From NCBI GenBank assembly GCA_021442155.1, contig JAKCPB010001384.1:1-64000 (forward strand): DNA of 64,000 nt, read 5' to 3'. Positions 37,001 to 49,449 of the stretch are shown here, piece after piece; within the stretch, counting starts at the first letter, position 1; each line of letters opens with the position of its first letter. Below the pieces are notes generated by a model that ran no database searches, was not told the origin of the DNA, and saw only the letters and a program-made list of their open reading frames with translations. A program made the position numbers and the translations under genes. The DNA comes from Cymbidium sinense (lineage: Eukaryota > Streptophyta > Magnoliopsida > Asparagales > Orchidaceae).

Positions 37001-40000
37001 TTAGGGTCTAAAATTTAGGGATTAGGATTAGGGTTAGGGATTAGGGTTTAGGGTTTAGGGATTGTTTAAGGTTTAGGGTTTAGGGTTTAGGCTTTAGGGT
37101 TTATGGTTTAGGGTTGTAGGTGTATGGTTTATGACTTAATGTTAGTTTTAGGGTTTTGGCTTTTTTTTTAATTAAGTAAACTCATAGGTTTAAGTTTATT
37201 TTATTTATTTTATATTTTTATTTAGGTTTATTTTTATTTTTATTTATTTTTAGTTTAGGTGTTTTATTTTAGTTTATTTTTTAGCTATTGGTTTAGGTTT
37301 AAATTTATTTTTTAGTTTAGTTTTATTTTTATTTTTTTTAAGTTTAAGTTTTAATTTTTATTATTAAGTTTAGGTTTAGGTTTTTTATTTTATATTTTTA
37401 GTTTTAAGTTTTAGGTTTATTTTTTAGTTTCAGTTTAGGTCTATTTTTAGTTTGTTTTATTTATTAAGTTCAGGGGTTAGGTTTAGTTTTTTTAGGTTTT
37501 ATTTATTTTAGTTTAGTTTATTTTAGTTTAGGTTTAAGTTTATTTTATTTTATTTATTTTATGTTTAGAGTTTAGGTTTTATTTTTTATTTATTTTTCAA
37601 TTTATTTTTTAGGTTTAGGTTTTTACTTAATTTTTATTTTATTTTGGTTTAGGTTTAGGTTTTTATTTTGCATTTTTTGTTTTAGGTTTTAGGTTTTTAT
37701 TTTAGGTTTATTTTTAGGTTTTATATTTTTAACTTAGGTTTAGTTTTATTTTTATTTTATTTTAATTTTTTTAGTTTAGGGTTTAGGTTTAGTTTTTTTT
37801 AGGATTTAGTTAAGGTTTTATTTATTTTAGTTTAGTTTATTTTAGTTTAGGTTTATTTTAATTTGTTTATTTTAGGTTTAAGTTTTTTTTCTTAGTTTAT
37901 GATTTAGGTTTTATTTTTTTATTTATTTTTTATTTATTTTAGATTTATTTTTTAGATTTAGATTTTATTTAGTTTTTTTCTTTTTTATTTTAGGTTGATT
38001 TTAGTTTTATTTTGCCTTTAGTTTTATTTTCTTTAGGTTTTTAATTTTCTGGTTTGTTTAATTTTCTAATTTAGTTTAGGTTTTTATTTATTTAATTTTA
38101 ATTTAGTTTTGAATTTTTATATTATTTTATTTTTAGGTTTAAGTTCAGGTTTAGGTTTAGGTTTTAGTTTTGGTTTTGTTTTAGGTTTTAATTTAGGTTT
38201 TAATTTAATATAACTTATTTTATTTTATTTAGGTTTAGGGTTTTTTATTTATTTTGTTTTAAGGTCTTATTTAGTTCAGGTTTAGGTTTTTAGGTTTTTA
38301 GGTTTTTAGGGTTTAGGGTTTAGGTTTTTAGGGTTTAGGGTTAAGGGTTTAGGGTTTAGGTTTGTCTAGTTTGGTTTTTTTTTTACAGTTAGTTTAGGTT
38401 TATTTAGTTTATTTTTATTTATTTTAGTTTTTTTTCTTTTTTAGTTTGGTTTATTTTTTTAATATTATTTAGTTTAGTTTCTTTATTTTTTTAGTTTATG
38501 TTTTTTTATTTTAGTTTATTTTTTAGGTTTATGTTTAATTTTTAGTTTAGTTTTATTTTTATTTTATTTTTTTAGGTTTAAGTTTTATTTTTTATTTTTA
38601 GGTTTAGGTTTAGGTTTTAATTTTATTTTTTTAGGTTTATGTTTTAGGTTTTTATTTTTCGTTTATTTTTATGTTTTATTTTTTATTTTTGGTTTAGATT
38701 TATTTTTAGTTCATTTTACTCTAATTAGTTTAGGGTTTATATTTAGTTTATTTGAGGTTTAGGTTTAGGTTTTATTTATTTTAGTTTAGTTTTCTTTTTA
38801 TTTTATTTTCTTTATTTATGTTTAGGTTTTTATAGTTTATGGTTTAGATTTTATTTTTTTATTTATGTTTAGGTTTTATTTTTTAGGATTTTTTTAGGTT
38901 TAGGGTTTATTTTGTTTTATTTTATTTATTTTAGGTTTATTTTATTTTATTTTACATTTATATTTTTTATTTAGGTTTTTTATTTTTGGTTTTATTTTAT
39001 TTTTAATTTAGTTTAGGTTTTAGTTATTTTATTTTAGTTTAATTTTTTAATTTTTTATATTATTTTATTTTAGGTTTAGGTTTATGTTTAGGTTTAGGTT
39101 TTAGTTTAGGTTTTTATTTTATCTTATTTTTTATTTTACATAGGTTTAGGGTTTTTATTTTTTTTTTATTTTAGGTTTATTTACTTTAAGTTTAGGTTTT
39201 AGGCTTTAGGTTTAGAGTTATGGGTTTAGGGTTTAGGTTTTAAGGGTTTAGGGTTTAGGGTTGTAGGTTTTAGGGTTTAGGGTTAGGTTTTTTTAAAATA
39301 ATGTAAACTGGTAGGCTTAAGTTTGTTTAGTTTATTTTTTATTTATTTTAGTTTATTTTATTTTTTATTTTTATTTAGGTTTACTTTTATATTCATTTTT
39401 ATTTAAGTTTTTATTTAGTTTTTATTTTATCTTATTTTAGGTTTATTTTATTTTATTTTATGTTTAGTTTTTATTTTATTTAGGTTATTTATTATTATTT
39501 TGTATTTAGTTTAGGTTTTTATTTATTTTATTTTAGTTTAATTTTTATTTTTTATTTTATTTTCTTCTTAGGTTTAGGTTTAGGTTTAGGTTTTAGTTTA
39601 TGTTTTTATTTTATTTTGCTTTTTATTTTATTTTGGTTTAGGTTTTTTCTTTTATTTTATTTTTAGGTTTTATTTAGTTTAGGTTTAGTTTTTCAGGGTT
39701 TAAGGTTTAGGTTTTAGGGTTGTAGGTTTTAGGGTTTAGGGTTGTAGGTTTAGGGTTTAGGATTAATTTTAGGGTTTAGGGTTTAAGGTTTTTTTAAAAT
39801 TAAATAAACCAGTAGGTTTAGGTTTATTTAGTTTATTTAGATTATTTTATAGTTTTATTTAGGTTTATTTTATATTTTTATTTTGTTTAGTGTACTTATT
39901 TTGTGTTTAGTTTTTTTTAGTTTATTTTTTAGGTTTGTGTTTAAGTTTAAGTTAATTTTTTAGTTTAATTTTATTTTTATTTTATTTTTTATGTTTAGGT

Positions 40001-40615
40001 TATATTTTATGTTTTTAGGTTTTAATTTAGGTTTTAATTTTCTTTTTTTAGGTTTAGGTTTTAAATTTTTATTTTAGGTTTTTTTTAGGATTTATTTTTT
40101 AGTTTAGGTTTAGTTTTTTTTTAGTTTATTTTATTTTATTTAGTTTAGGTTTAGGTTTAGGTTTAGTTTATTTTAGGTTTAGGTTTAGGTTTTATTTATT
40201 TTAGTTTAGTTTATTTTAGTTTAGGTTTAGGTTTATTTTATTTTTATTTTAGGCTTAGGTTTTATTTTTTGGTTTAGGGTTTAGGTTTTATTGTTTATTT
40301 CTTTTTAGTTTTTATTTTATAGATTTAAGTTTTTTTTTAGTTTTTATTTTAATTTGTTTTAAGTTTATTTTATTTTTATTTTAGATTTAGTTTTTATTTT
40401 ATTTAGGTTTTTTATTTTTAGTTTTGTTTACATTTTTATATATTTTATTTTATTTTAGTTTTTATTTTTTATTTTATTTTCTTTTTTAGGTTTAGGTTTA
40501 GGTTTTTTTATTTATTTTATTTTTATGTTTTATTTAGTTTAGGTTTAGGTTTTAGGTTTTGGGATTTAGGTGTGGTTTTGGGGTTTAGGGTTAGTTTAGG
40601 ATTTAGGGTTTTTTA
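31069..40615 (-). repeat. Long degenerate telomeric satellite
   Basis: 9.5 kb of telomere-derived repeat on the + strand, almost free of C. Near-canonical TTTAGGG blocks lie at about 31230-31300, 32040-32140, 32330-32450, 32880-33180, 33470-33550, 34270-34420, 34950-35290, 35770-35930, 36780-37150, 38300-38370, 39200-39290, 39690-39790 and 40550-40615. Landmarks (AAATTAAGTAAAC or decayed forms) lie near 32460, 33570, 34430, 35970, 37170, 38390, 39290 and 39800. The rest is TTTAGG/TTTA/TTTTA decay product. No gene or RNA was seen. Confidence 0.92.
33212..33405 (-). pseudogene. Eroded relic of a GRP cassette inside satellite
   Basis: Short words of the GRP cassette survive in the right order: ATTTCTTCTTTT, then AGAATCATCTTTACTAT (cassettes have AGAACCATCTCTACTAT), GATCAATTGTTTT, TTATAACCTTGG and TTAGATCTAGGCAAG. 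The usual post-cassette flank (TTTTTTAATTTATTTATT, then TTTAGGTTTAGGGTTTGGGG) follows at 33446-33490. The segment is under half the normal length and strongly T-rich, as if overwritten by satellite-like motifs. No coding capacity remains. Confidence 0.6.
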
Positions 40616-41769
40616 AAGAAACTCTGAGAGGGAGAATTTTATTGCCAAGAAAGGAGTACAAGGTCCTTAAGGGTTAATTCTCTTAACTACCGCTCAGAGA
40701 GCTACATTCAGCCTAGAGATAAAAATCCCTGATCTATTACAACAAAAATAAGGAAATAAAAACCCAAACAAAAGAGATAAAAGACCATAAAAACACAACA
40801 AAGAAATAACATAGGAAACAGAAGGATCAGCCAAAGCCCACTATTAGGAATAGAAGTCTTTCAATAGTTGCACAAACCACATCCAAGATCCAAAACATCC
40901 AAAGAACTTGTAGAAGAATCCTGCAAGCAACTAGAAGATGTAATTAGCACAACTAGAGAAAATCAAGCTTAAGCACATAATAAAGAGCAATATAAGAGAA
41001 AATTTCAAATAAGGCTCAGGCTTAGTCACCTTCATCTTAAGGGGCAACCACAAATGTGAGCATCAGGACTTCAAAAGAAGGGTTAGCATATGTAAAGATA
41101 ATGGGAAACCATCCCAATCATAGCCCACTTACGACAGGAAATTGTAAAGAGTGAAATTCAATTCTCTAGTACTTGCCTAAACAAATAGAACAACCACAAA
41201 TCACAGACTAAAGGCCACCAAGCCCAAAGGAAGTAGCATCAACAAAACCACCCAAGTAAAATGAAAGAGCGGTAGATTTCACCATAGGAAAGCAACCATT
41301 GATGGAACCAAACCCACTAATGTCACTAGACAACCACAAGCAAGTCAAAACCAAAAGCAACCTACAAACCGAAACCATCAATTCCAAACAGTGGGGAACA
41401 AGGCCAAGACTAATAGCCCTTAGACAACAGAGGGCAAATAAAATGTAAAGTAATAATACCTCCATCAAATAAAAGAAAAAGCCACGTGAAAATAGCATAA
41501 CCAGAGAGAGGAAAAAGAACCCATGAGGAGACCAAAGGGGCATCTAGTAAACACTAGAAAACCACCACCAAGAGTAGTAAAGAAAACAACCAGACCCACC
41601 CTACCAAACCTAGATGCAAAACACAAGAAATAAAGGGTGCTAAAGAAACCAAAAGTAGTCGAAATCCTCAGCCAAAATAAGAGACCAAGCCAACAGAATT
41701 CAAGGCAAAAATACCAACCACCCAACTGAGCAAACAACCAAAATCAGCAACCAACAAACAACCACCAGT
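40616..41769 (-). mobile_element. LINE C, 3' part (3' UTR end)
   Basis: Sense-minus 3' end of LINE C. In sense it ends GGCAATAAAATTCTCCCTCT about 20 bp before an A-rich/telomeric junction at 40612-40625. Words in common with the LINE B 3' UTRs (for example the AGAGAGGAAA...GAGACCAAGAGGGCATC block near 41515-41545) show homology. The segment stops at about 41769 where the LTR element starts, and its continuation is at 51224. Hydrophobic frames at 41208-41737 are 3'-UTR artefacts. Confidence 0.78.
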
Positions 41770-42103
41770 TGACCTCAATTTTAGGATGAGCTCTCAACCC
41801 CTCCATCTTAGACATAGGACTCCTCTTAGACCTTAAGAGTTCCTTAGTCTTAAGACACATCTAGTGATTAGGGACTCAACCTAACCCTAGAGACTTAGAA
41901 AAGTTAGCCATAGGAATAGGTCATGCCTTAGGGGTGTTAGGAAAACTTCCTACCCTTAGCTTAAACCATTCCTTACTTTCCTTGTTTCAAGTCAAACTCC
42001 AAATCAATTCAATTTGATTTCCTCCAAACTTAAATCAAATCCATGATTGAAATCTATTATTAAAACCCATGATCAAAATTCATCAAAATTCTAAGTCCAA
42101 ATT

Positions 42104-42781
42104 TTGCTTAAGTCCTTAATCTTCCTTAAGGACTTAACCAAAATCATGATCAAAACCAATCAAAACTTTGAGATTTTCTCATAATTAATTTATAATCTCA
42201 TTTATATTCACATATATAAATTAAATATAAATTTAAATCAATCAAACTAAACTCAAAATTCCAAATCAATTCATGAAATTTTCTTAAGTCCCTTAATTTT
42301 CCAATTGACTTGGCCTAAACCATGATCAAATCAAATCAAAATCATGAGATTTTCTTAAAACTCATATATATTATCATTTATATTCACTTATATAAATGAA
42401 ATATAAATAAAATCAATCAAATCAAACCTTCAAATTAAATTCTTAAAATTTCCTAAGTCCCTAATTTTCCATTAATGGACTTAACCTAAACCTTGATTAA
42501 ACCATCTCAAAGTCATGGGATTTTCTCATAATTCTTTTATATTTCATTTATATTCACATATATAAATGAAATATAAATATAAATCAATCAAACCAAATTC
42601 AAAAATTCAAACTCTAAACTCCAAAATTTTCCTAAGTCCTTTAAATCCATCTTAATGGACTTAGCATAAATCATGATTAAACCACTTCAAATCCTTGAAA
42701 TTTTCTCATGATAAATTTATGTTATCATTTATATTCACATATATAAATGAAATATAAATTCAAACATTCAAAACCTATTCC
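42104..42781 (+). repeat. Tandem array, four units of about 160-180 bp
   Basis: Four imperfect units begin near 42104, 42285, 42447 and 42622. Each carries CTAAGTCC...TTAATGGACTTA, CATGATTAAACC, GAGATTTTCTCATAATT and ATTTATATTCACATATATAAAT in that order. Internal repeats of this kind occur in long plant LTRs. Confidence 0.75.
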
Positions 42782-43109
42782 AAAAAATCAAACTCAAATC
42801 AACTCAGAATCAAATCTAAGCCTTTCAAGTCAAAATCTTGAACTTAGCCAAATCAATTTCAAATTAAGCCAAACTCTTGATTTTCACTCATGATTCAATC
42901 AACCCTACAATCATGAACTCATATATAAATCCAAAATTTAATCACTCAATCAAAACCTAAGTGAAAAATCAAACCCAAAACCCTTTCATATTCTTCCTTT
43001 GAATATGAAATTATCAAATGGATCAAAACCTATTTGACTTCAAATCACTTGTAAATGGATTTATATTTCTATCATAAATCAATATACAAGATCAATCATG
43101 CTCAAATAA

Positions 43110-43850
43110 AGCTTTGACTAAGAAATTTGACCCACTTAGGCTCACTTGACCCAAAGTGACCTAAAATACTCTTATGAACCAAATTTTAATCTTAACCAAC
43201 ACTTGAGCCTAACCTAGCCCAATTGGCCACTTGACCCAAGTTGACTCATTTTTACTTAAAGGGTTAAATTGTGTCAAAACTTGATCTAAGCCAAATTTAT
43301 CCAAACCAATGGGTCAAGTTCATTCAAAATCACTTTTTGAACTTGACCAAATCCTCAATTGGCCAACTAGACCCAATCTAGCCCAATTGACCTTAGACCC
43401 GACTTGACCTAAAGGGGTCATGTTGAGCCAAAATTGAACTTAACCAAAATTGATTGGAAACAAAGATACCAATCCACTCTATATGACTAACCTAACCTAA
43501 ACCTACCCTTTACCTAGCTCAAATAGGTCAAATGGGTCAAATAGTTCAACTTGATCCATTTAACCTAAATGAAGTCATATGAGCCAAATTTAAAACTATA
43601 CCAAATTGAATCAAACCAAAGCACCAAAACATTTCAAATGGTCATATAAACTTGACCCAACCCTTGGTTTGACCCAATTTGACCAATTGGTCAACTTGAC
43701 CCAAGTTGACCCATTTTGACCTAAATGGTTCAACATAAGCCAAACTCTATCAAATGAATTCCAAATTTCATGAAACATGGCCAAACCTAATTTCTCCACA
43801 TACCCAACATATCCAAAGTGAAAAATTAGCAAAATGATCATCCTACCCCT
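43110..43850 (+). promoter_or_regulatory. TTGACC-rich (W-box-like) segment within the putative LTR
   Basis: At least thirteen TTGAC(C/T) sites on the + strand and a few GGTCAA sites lie within about 0.7 kb, densest at 43640-43730. TTGACC/T is the core bound by plant WRKY factors. Whether this reflects regulation or a simple repeated phrase (CTTGACCCAA) cannot be decided from sequence alone. Confidence 0.35.
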
Positions 43851-46800
43851 AGGCCATAGAACAAATTTTGGCTTAATCCATGGGTAATTTTGTCATACCC
43901 TCTTTACATTCACTTGAGGCTCTCCTAAAAGCTCAAGGGGACCTCCTGAAGAGTGGTGCACCTAACCCAATGGGTTTGTCAGCCCACCCCTAGACCAAAC
44001 TGACCCCATGGGTCAAAATTCCAAATTCAAACTCCCTCCACTCTCAAATTCAAGCACATGGGAGGTTGGCAATCCACTCTTTGGATCAAACCGACCATGT
44101 GCACACTCAAAATAGCCAAAACAAACTCCCTAATATGATCAATTAGATCAAAATGGCAAGAGGGATGACTGCCATCTGATCCTTTAAGGGGGAGATATTC
44201 TCCCCCTAATTCATTTTAATTCTAACTTCCCCTCTGTTGATTGAAGCTAAGGAACTTAGAGCAAGCCTTAGAGAGTATTAACAAGCTTCTTAGAGAGGAT
44301 TTGAAAACTCCATTTCTCAGTTTTCAGAGCTTGAAAATAGGGGAGGTCTATTCAAGAGCCAACTTCCTCTTCACTCAATTTTCGTCCAATTGCTCTTGCA
44401 TACTTCATCAAGGAGCTAAGTCGAGTGCACCCAAGCTTCCTTTGGAGTTCCCACAACAAGGAAGAGTTGAATTGGATCAAGGTAACAAGCTAGCTAAGGA
44501 GGAGGTGGTTTATATACCAATCCACCCAACCTTAAGTGGTCATACTCTCAACACAGCTTCGTCTCAATCCGATGAAGCTTCTCCAAGGGAATCGAAGCGG
44601 GATCACCTCCGTGAGGTGTGGATTTTGACCATTAAACCCAATGTGGTGTGGAGCTTTGTGAAAGAAATTTTAATCACATGGATTTTTGACTATTGGATGT
44701 GCCGGTCTTTAGCTTTAGATGGTGTGGGTTGAGTTTGGTTTGAATCCAAGCTTCATCGAGCTTGAATCTTCCCCTTCATCATGGACAGTCTTTATTGATC
44801 AAGGGAAGTAACTTGGGAGATCTCAGCTATCCATTTATGAATTTTGTATGGATGGATGAGATAATTTCCCATGTTTAGATATCCATTATCCATTTTAAAA
44901 TCACAGGGAGATCTCTGGCCGTCCAATCTTTGATCGGACGATAGAGATCAAACAGCGTCCATCGCTAGCTGCCATTTTGGATTTGATGTTTAAGAAAATC
45001 CCTCACGGTGCGATGTGTGTAAAGCGTGCTGACTACCACCGCCACATGTCATGTCGTGAGCTATAGGATTAGTTAAAAATGCTTTAATTAATTCTAATTA
45101 ACATAGGGATCTTCTAAAATTCATAACGCTATCTAGAAAATTCAGAAAATTATGAAATAAAATCATTTGGAAAGATAATTCAACCTAGAATATTTCAAAA
45201 TTAATTTCAATGGTTTTTTAATTATGATTTTTTTATTTTGGGTTTTCTTGGAAACTTCATTTTGCTAATTACTTTTTAATTAAGCCTCTAATTAATCCCA
45301 AATTTCTTGGGTATGTTTTAGGGGATGACTTATGCCTCCCTTGATTTTCTTGGGATTTATTTAAGGCTTGATTAGAAGAATTTCATATGGATTTCTTAAT
45401 TACTCTCCTTATGTAATTAAGGATAATTAAAGGGTAATTAGTGATTTTAATCCATGATTAGGGTTGATTAAGGTTAGATCCAGTAAGTAGGAGGGTTGAT
45501 TATGGTTGATTAAGGTTGATTTTAATCCATGTTTAGTTTTGGAACTTTTTAAAATTTTTAGAAATTAATTAAAAGAATAATTAATGAATTAACCCTTAAT
45601 TAAGAGGAGATTAATGAGAGAAAAAGGGGGTTTAGGGAATAGCTTTGGGTAGATGCTTGGGTGTTTAATAGCCTAAGTTCAATTAAGGAAATCAAAACCC
45701 AATTCTTAAGTATGAAAGGGTGTTTTTAAATTACTTAAGCTAAACCCCTTAGCTTAATTAACATTTAATTGTGAGCCAAATTGAATTAGGCCTCTTTCTT
45801 ATTAGTTGCATTACAAATTTAAATTCCTTGTAAGTTTTCTATCATCTCATTGGCTCATAATTATTTGGTTAATTATTCTAATGTGGTGTAGGAAAAAGAT
45901 TAATTAAGTTACTTAATTCATACCTTAACCTAATTAATGCATAAAAATGGATCTAATTATCTAAAAATTAAAAAAAATATCAAACACATGTGGAATGGGT
46001 TAGGAACAACAAACTCATCTCACCTTTTCAAAATTAAATCAAACTCAAACTAAACAAAAATCACATTGAATTCCCTTTGATTTATTTTAAACTTTCTTAT
46101 TCTATAAGAATGTCTTTAGGATTTAAGTGAAGTGAACTTGTTTACATACTTTCATTGCTTTAAATCTTTCCCCAACATGTTAAAGTTGTATGTCATGAGA
46201 TTTCATGCATTCATAATTTTAAAATTCAAATTTTAAAATGAAATTATTTACTTTATGCCAATTTTGCATGTGTTGGCTAAAGTAGAAATATGAATGGCTA
46301 TTATCACTATTAAATCCAAATTATTTTCAAAAACATTTAAATCAAATACCAAATCTAAAAGTGTGCTACTCATACTTTAATTATAAGCTTGCATGTGAAA
46401 GAATATAAAGGTATGCTTAGCATATGTTTCCTTCTTATGTTGGTATAGTTTTGAATAGGAATTTGGTGAGGTGTATGATTCATTTGAAAAGAACCTAACA
46501 CTCACCTAATTCCATATCATATTCATCTCTATGCTACCACTTAATAAGGGTTACCTATACTAGCACACATAAATTGCATAATTAAAATGAATCCATTAAT
46601 ACAACTTTTGCATTCTCCTTTTCCATTTCATTTATTTTATACATATGTTTGTATTTAAGGAAAGTAACATATTAGTCTAGACAAGCCCGAGGTTGCAAGG
46701 ATTCAAGTAGACCTAAGTAGGTCTTGTACCTTACACCTCTAGTTAACAATGGCATTGTACTCACTTATGTTGTCCTTACTTTCATGTGTGTATGTGAAAA

Positions 46801-49431
46801 TTTTGATAAGGAAAAAATTTTCTACTAATGAAAATCATGCATAGCAAACTCCTAAAATTCTTTAAATGAATTACTTAGCATGCATCATAAAGTATGTTAA
46901 ATACTCTCATTTCTTTTTAAAGATATGCTTAGGGTCCATCCATATGCATGTTATATATGTTGGGAAAGAAAGGAAGAAATGTGTGTTATGTAAATTTTGA
47001 ATCATTTTATTTAATCTTAAAATGACTTTCCTTTTGAATAGGTTTGTTTAGAGTTTATCTAAACTTATGATTAATTAAAAGATTTAATCAAAGCATTCAC
47101 CTAAATAAAACTAAAATGTGAATCTACTTTAGTAATTACTTAAGTTAGGGAAGGAAAGAGAAGTTCTTTTCTCTTTCCCTCTCTTCATAACTTAGTAATT
47201 AATTGTAGGATCCATATAAACCAAATCAAAACATGAAATAAAATCAAGCCAAACTAATTAAACAACTTAAATGAAACCCTCCTCTAAGTCACCACTTCTA
47301 GCCTTTGGTTAGGTCGGTGCATAGTTTAATGTTTGTTTTGTTTTGTGATATATATTTTAGACTGGATGTTAGGGTGTATGCTCATAGAATGAATGGTAGG
47401 ACATTCTTAGTCTAACTTTTCTATTCTTCAGGGGATTGTGCTTAAGGGGCGCTACCATAAATACAAATATAAATGCTTTTTCTTATAGGTGTTTATACCC
47501 CTAAGCATAATCTAATAGGCCAGGTGGACTTAGTCACCTATATGTGGGGTGATAAGTCCAATATACATGCTTGGGATTTGTGTGGTTTGTTTTAGCTAAC
47601 ATTTATTTTGCAAGTGTTAGTTAGATTTCCATTCTTTTTCTTTCCATGTAAATTTGTTCAATTAGGATTTTGGAATGATTGTTATGGGGATTAGGATGAG
47701 CATTTGTCATAACATCCTATCTAATGTACCATGTGAAGCCTTGGAGCATCAACCTTCCAACCATCCGAAAGAAGGAACCAAAGAAGGAAAGAAGAAAATA
47801 AGAAGAAAGAAGTAAAGAAGAAAGAAGAAATAAAGCTTGAAGATAACCATAATAATGAATTCCTTACTAAATTGTAGATTTAATTCATTTATAATCTGGG
47901 TTGTATAAAGGTAGATCTCTCTACCCACATTTGATTTTTTTTGGGTTTGGTGGTGCCCACCAAAATGGCCTTTTCTTTTTTCGCGATTAACTTTTTTATA
48001 AATTGGTTGTTGATTTGTTTATTTTATGCATTAAGTGGCATGCTTTTCTTAGTTTCTTCCTTGCTTTATATATGGCCTAGATGTGGATTAGGCTCTTTAG
48101 GGAAAAATAAAACTTTTACCTAACTTAACAACTTAAAAATAAAAATAAAAGCAATTCATAATCTCACCTAAAGCTTAGGTTTAAAATCAAGATAAATGAA
48201 TTAGCAACTCCTTAGCTGGATGAGAATTTCTTTTGTAATATAATGCATAAATGCATCTTATTTCACTCTTGATTAGAGGGCTTCCACAAATGCATCTTAT
48301 TTCACTCTTGATTTTGGCCAATAACTTTCTTTCTCATGCATTAGTCCTATGAATCCTATTAGCTTGAGTCAAAATAATTGTCCAAAATAAAAATAAAATA
48401 AAATTTGAATTACATTAGATTTAGGTCATTTGAAGCATGCCCTTTACATGATCTAGTCTCTTTAGGGAGTGAGTTTAAGGACTTAGTCTCTTTCTAAATA
48501 AATAATAGCCTAGCTATCTTGCATAAGCATAAAGACTTGCCTACATATATTTAAAATTATAGGAAGAGTTAGCTGGCTACCACCCCCAGGTGGTCGTAAG
48601 TCCAAGTTGTCGGGTGGTTTGTCCTCTCTTGTGGAGATAAACCAATTACCATTTTTTCCTAAAATTTAGTTTATCCTTTTGGCCCTCACTGAAGCTCCCT
48701 AGATTTAGGTTATGAGATTTCTTCTCCCTTTTACGGGCCATAAGCATAATTCCACACCTCTTAGGCATTTCTTTAATCTTGTGTTAAGGAATATTAAGTC
48801 CTAAATTTCTAATGAAATATGCAACTCAAATAAACAAAATCAATTTCAAAAATGTAAAGCCCAACCATATGATAGTTTGAGATACTCGCTAGATTTTCTA
48901 GCATTATGGGTATCTCATACTTATCTCCTATTTTGGCTTTGATAATAACTCCCTCTTTTGCTCAATCCCATTTGACCTTTCAAAAATAAACCAATCGATT
49001 GATAATCCTTCCAATTAAAATCTTCAAAGACAATGATCATTTACCTTAATCGAGAGTTTTCGTAAAGAGTCCCCATTCCTTAGGATGTAATTAACTATGG
49101 AGGCTTGCCCCTATAAGGAACTTAATAAATTAAGTTTAAAATAAACCTTACTTTATTTTCCATGTAAAGTAGGGGAAGAATCTTTGGTACATATGCAGAC
49201 CGATCGTCCTTAGGAGTCCTTATTGAGGTGATTAGGTCCAATAAAGGGTATTGACTTTTGTCTTTCAAGATAGTACACTATTCCTTGATAACGTACTCAA
49301 TCACCTAAATAAGTACATCGGATCTGCGTGGCATCCTAAAAGATGAATTTTGATAGGTCTTATCTCTTTCATTTCTCCCCAACAGATTTGAAAGGGGACT
49401 CCCTATAGGAATTTTTCACCACAGATTTTTC

Positions 49432-49449
49432 TGGCGACTCTGCTGGGGA
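49432..49449 (+). promoter_or_regulatory. Putative tRNA primer-binding site
   Basis: TGGCGACTCTGCTGGGGA. It starts with TGG, complementary to a tRNA CCA end, and lies 8 bp after a CA that could end an LTR. The sequence resembles the Arg-tRNA-type site of Tat/Ogre elements as I remember it; a match to a specific tRNA has not been checked. Confidence 0.6.

Larger units (their letters stand above)
41770..49423 (+). repeat. Putative long 5' LTR
   Basis: Inferred from the primer-binding site; no second copy is present in the window. Contents: a tandem array at 42104-42781; a TTGACC-rich part at 43110-43850; a 163-codon open frame at 44241-44732 with no recognisable domain; AT-rich sequence with no gene at 44800-47900; and ordinary noncoding sequence to 49423, including pyrimidine-rich stretches and short unrelated ORFs. 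If this is one LTR it is unusually long. It could instead include other nested insertions that I cannot delimit. Confidence 0.45.

Noticed and set aside
44241..44732. 163-codon + strand ORF
   Set aside because: No recognisable domain, no conserved neighbour, and it lies within the putative LTR. I could not support a gene call.
47941..48123. 60-codon hydrophobic + strand ORF
   Set aside because: Short, no domain, in AT-rich LTR-like sequence; chance frame.
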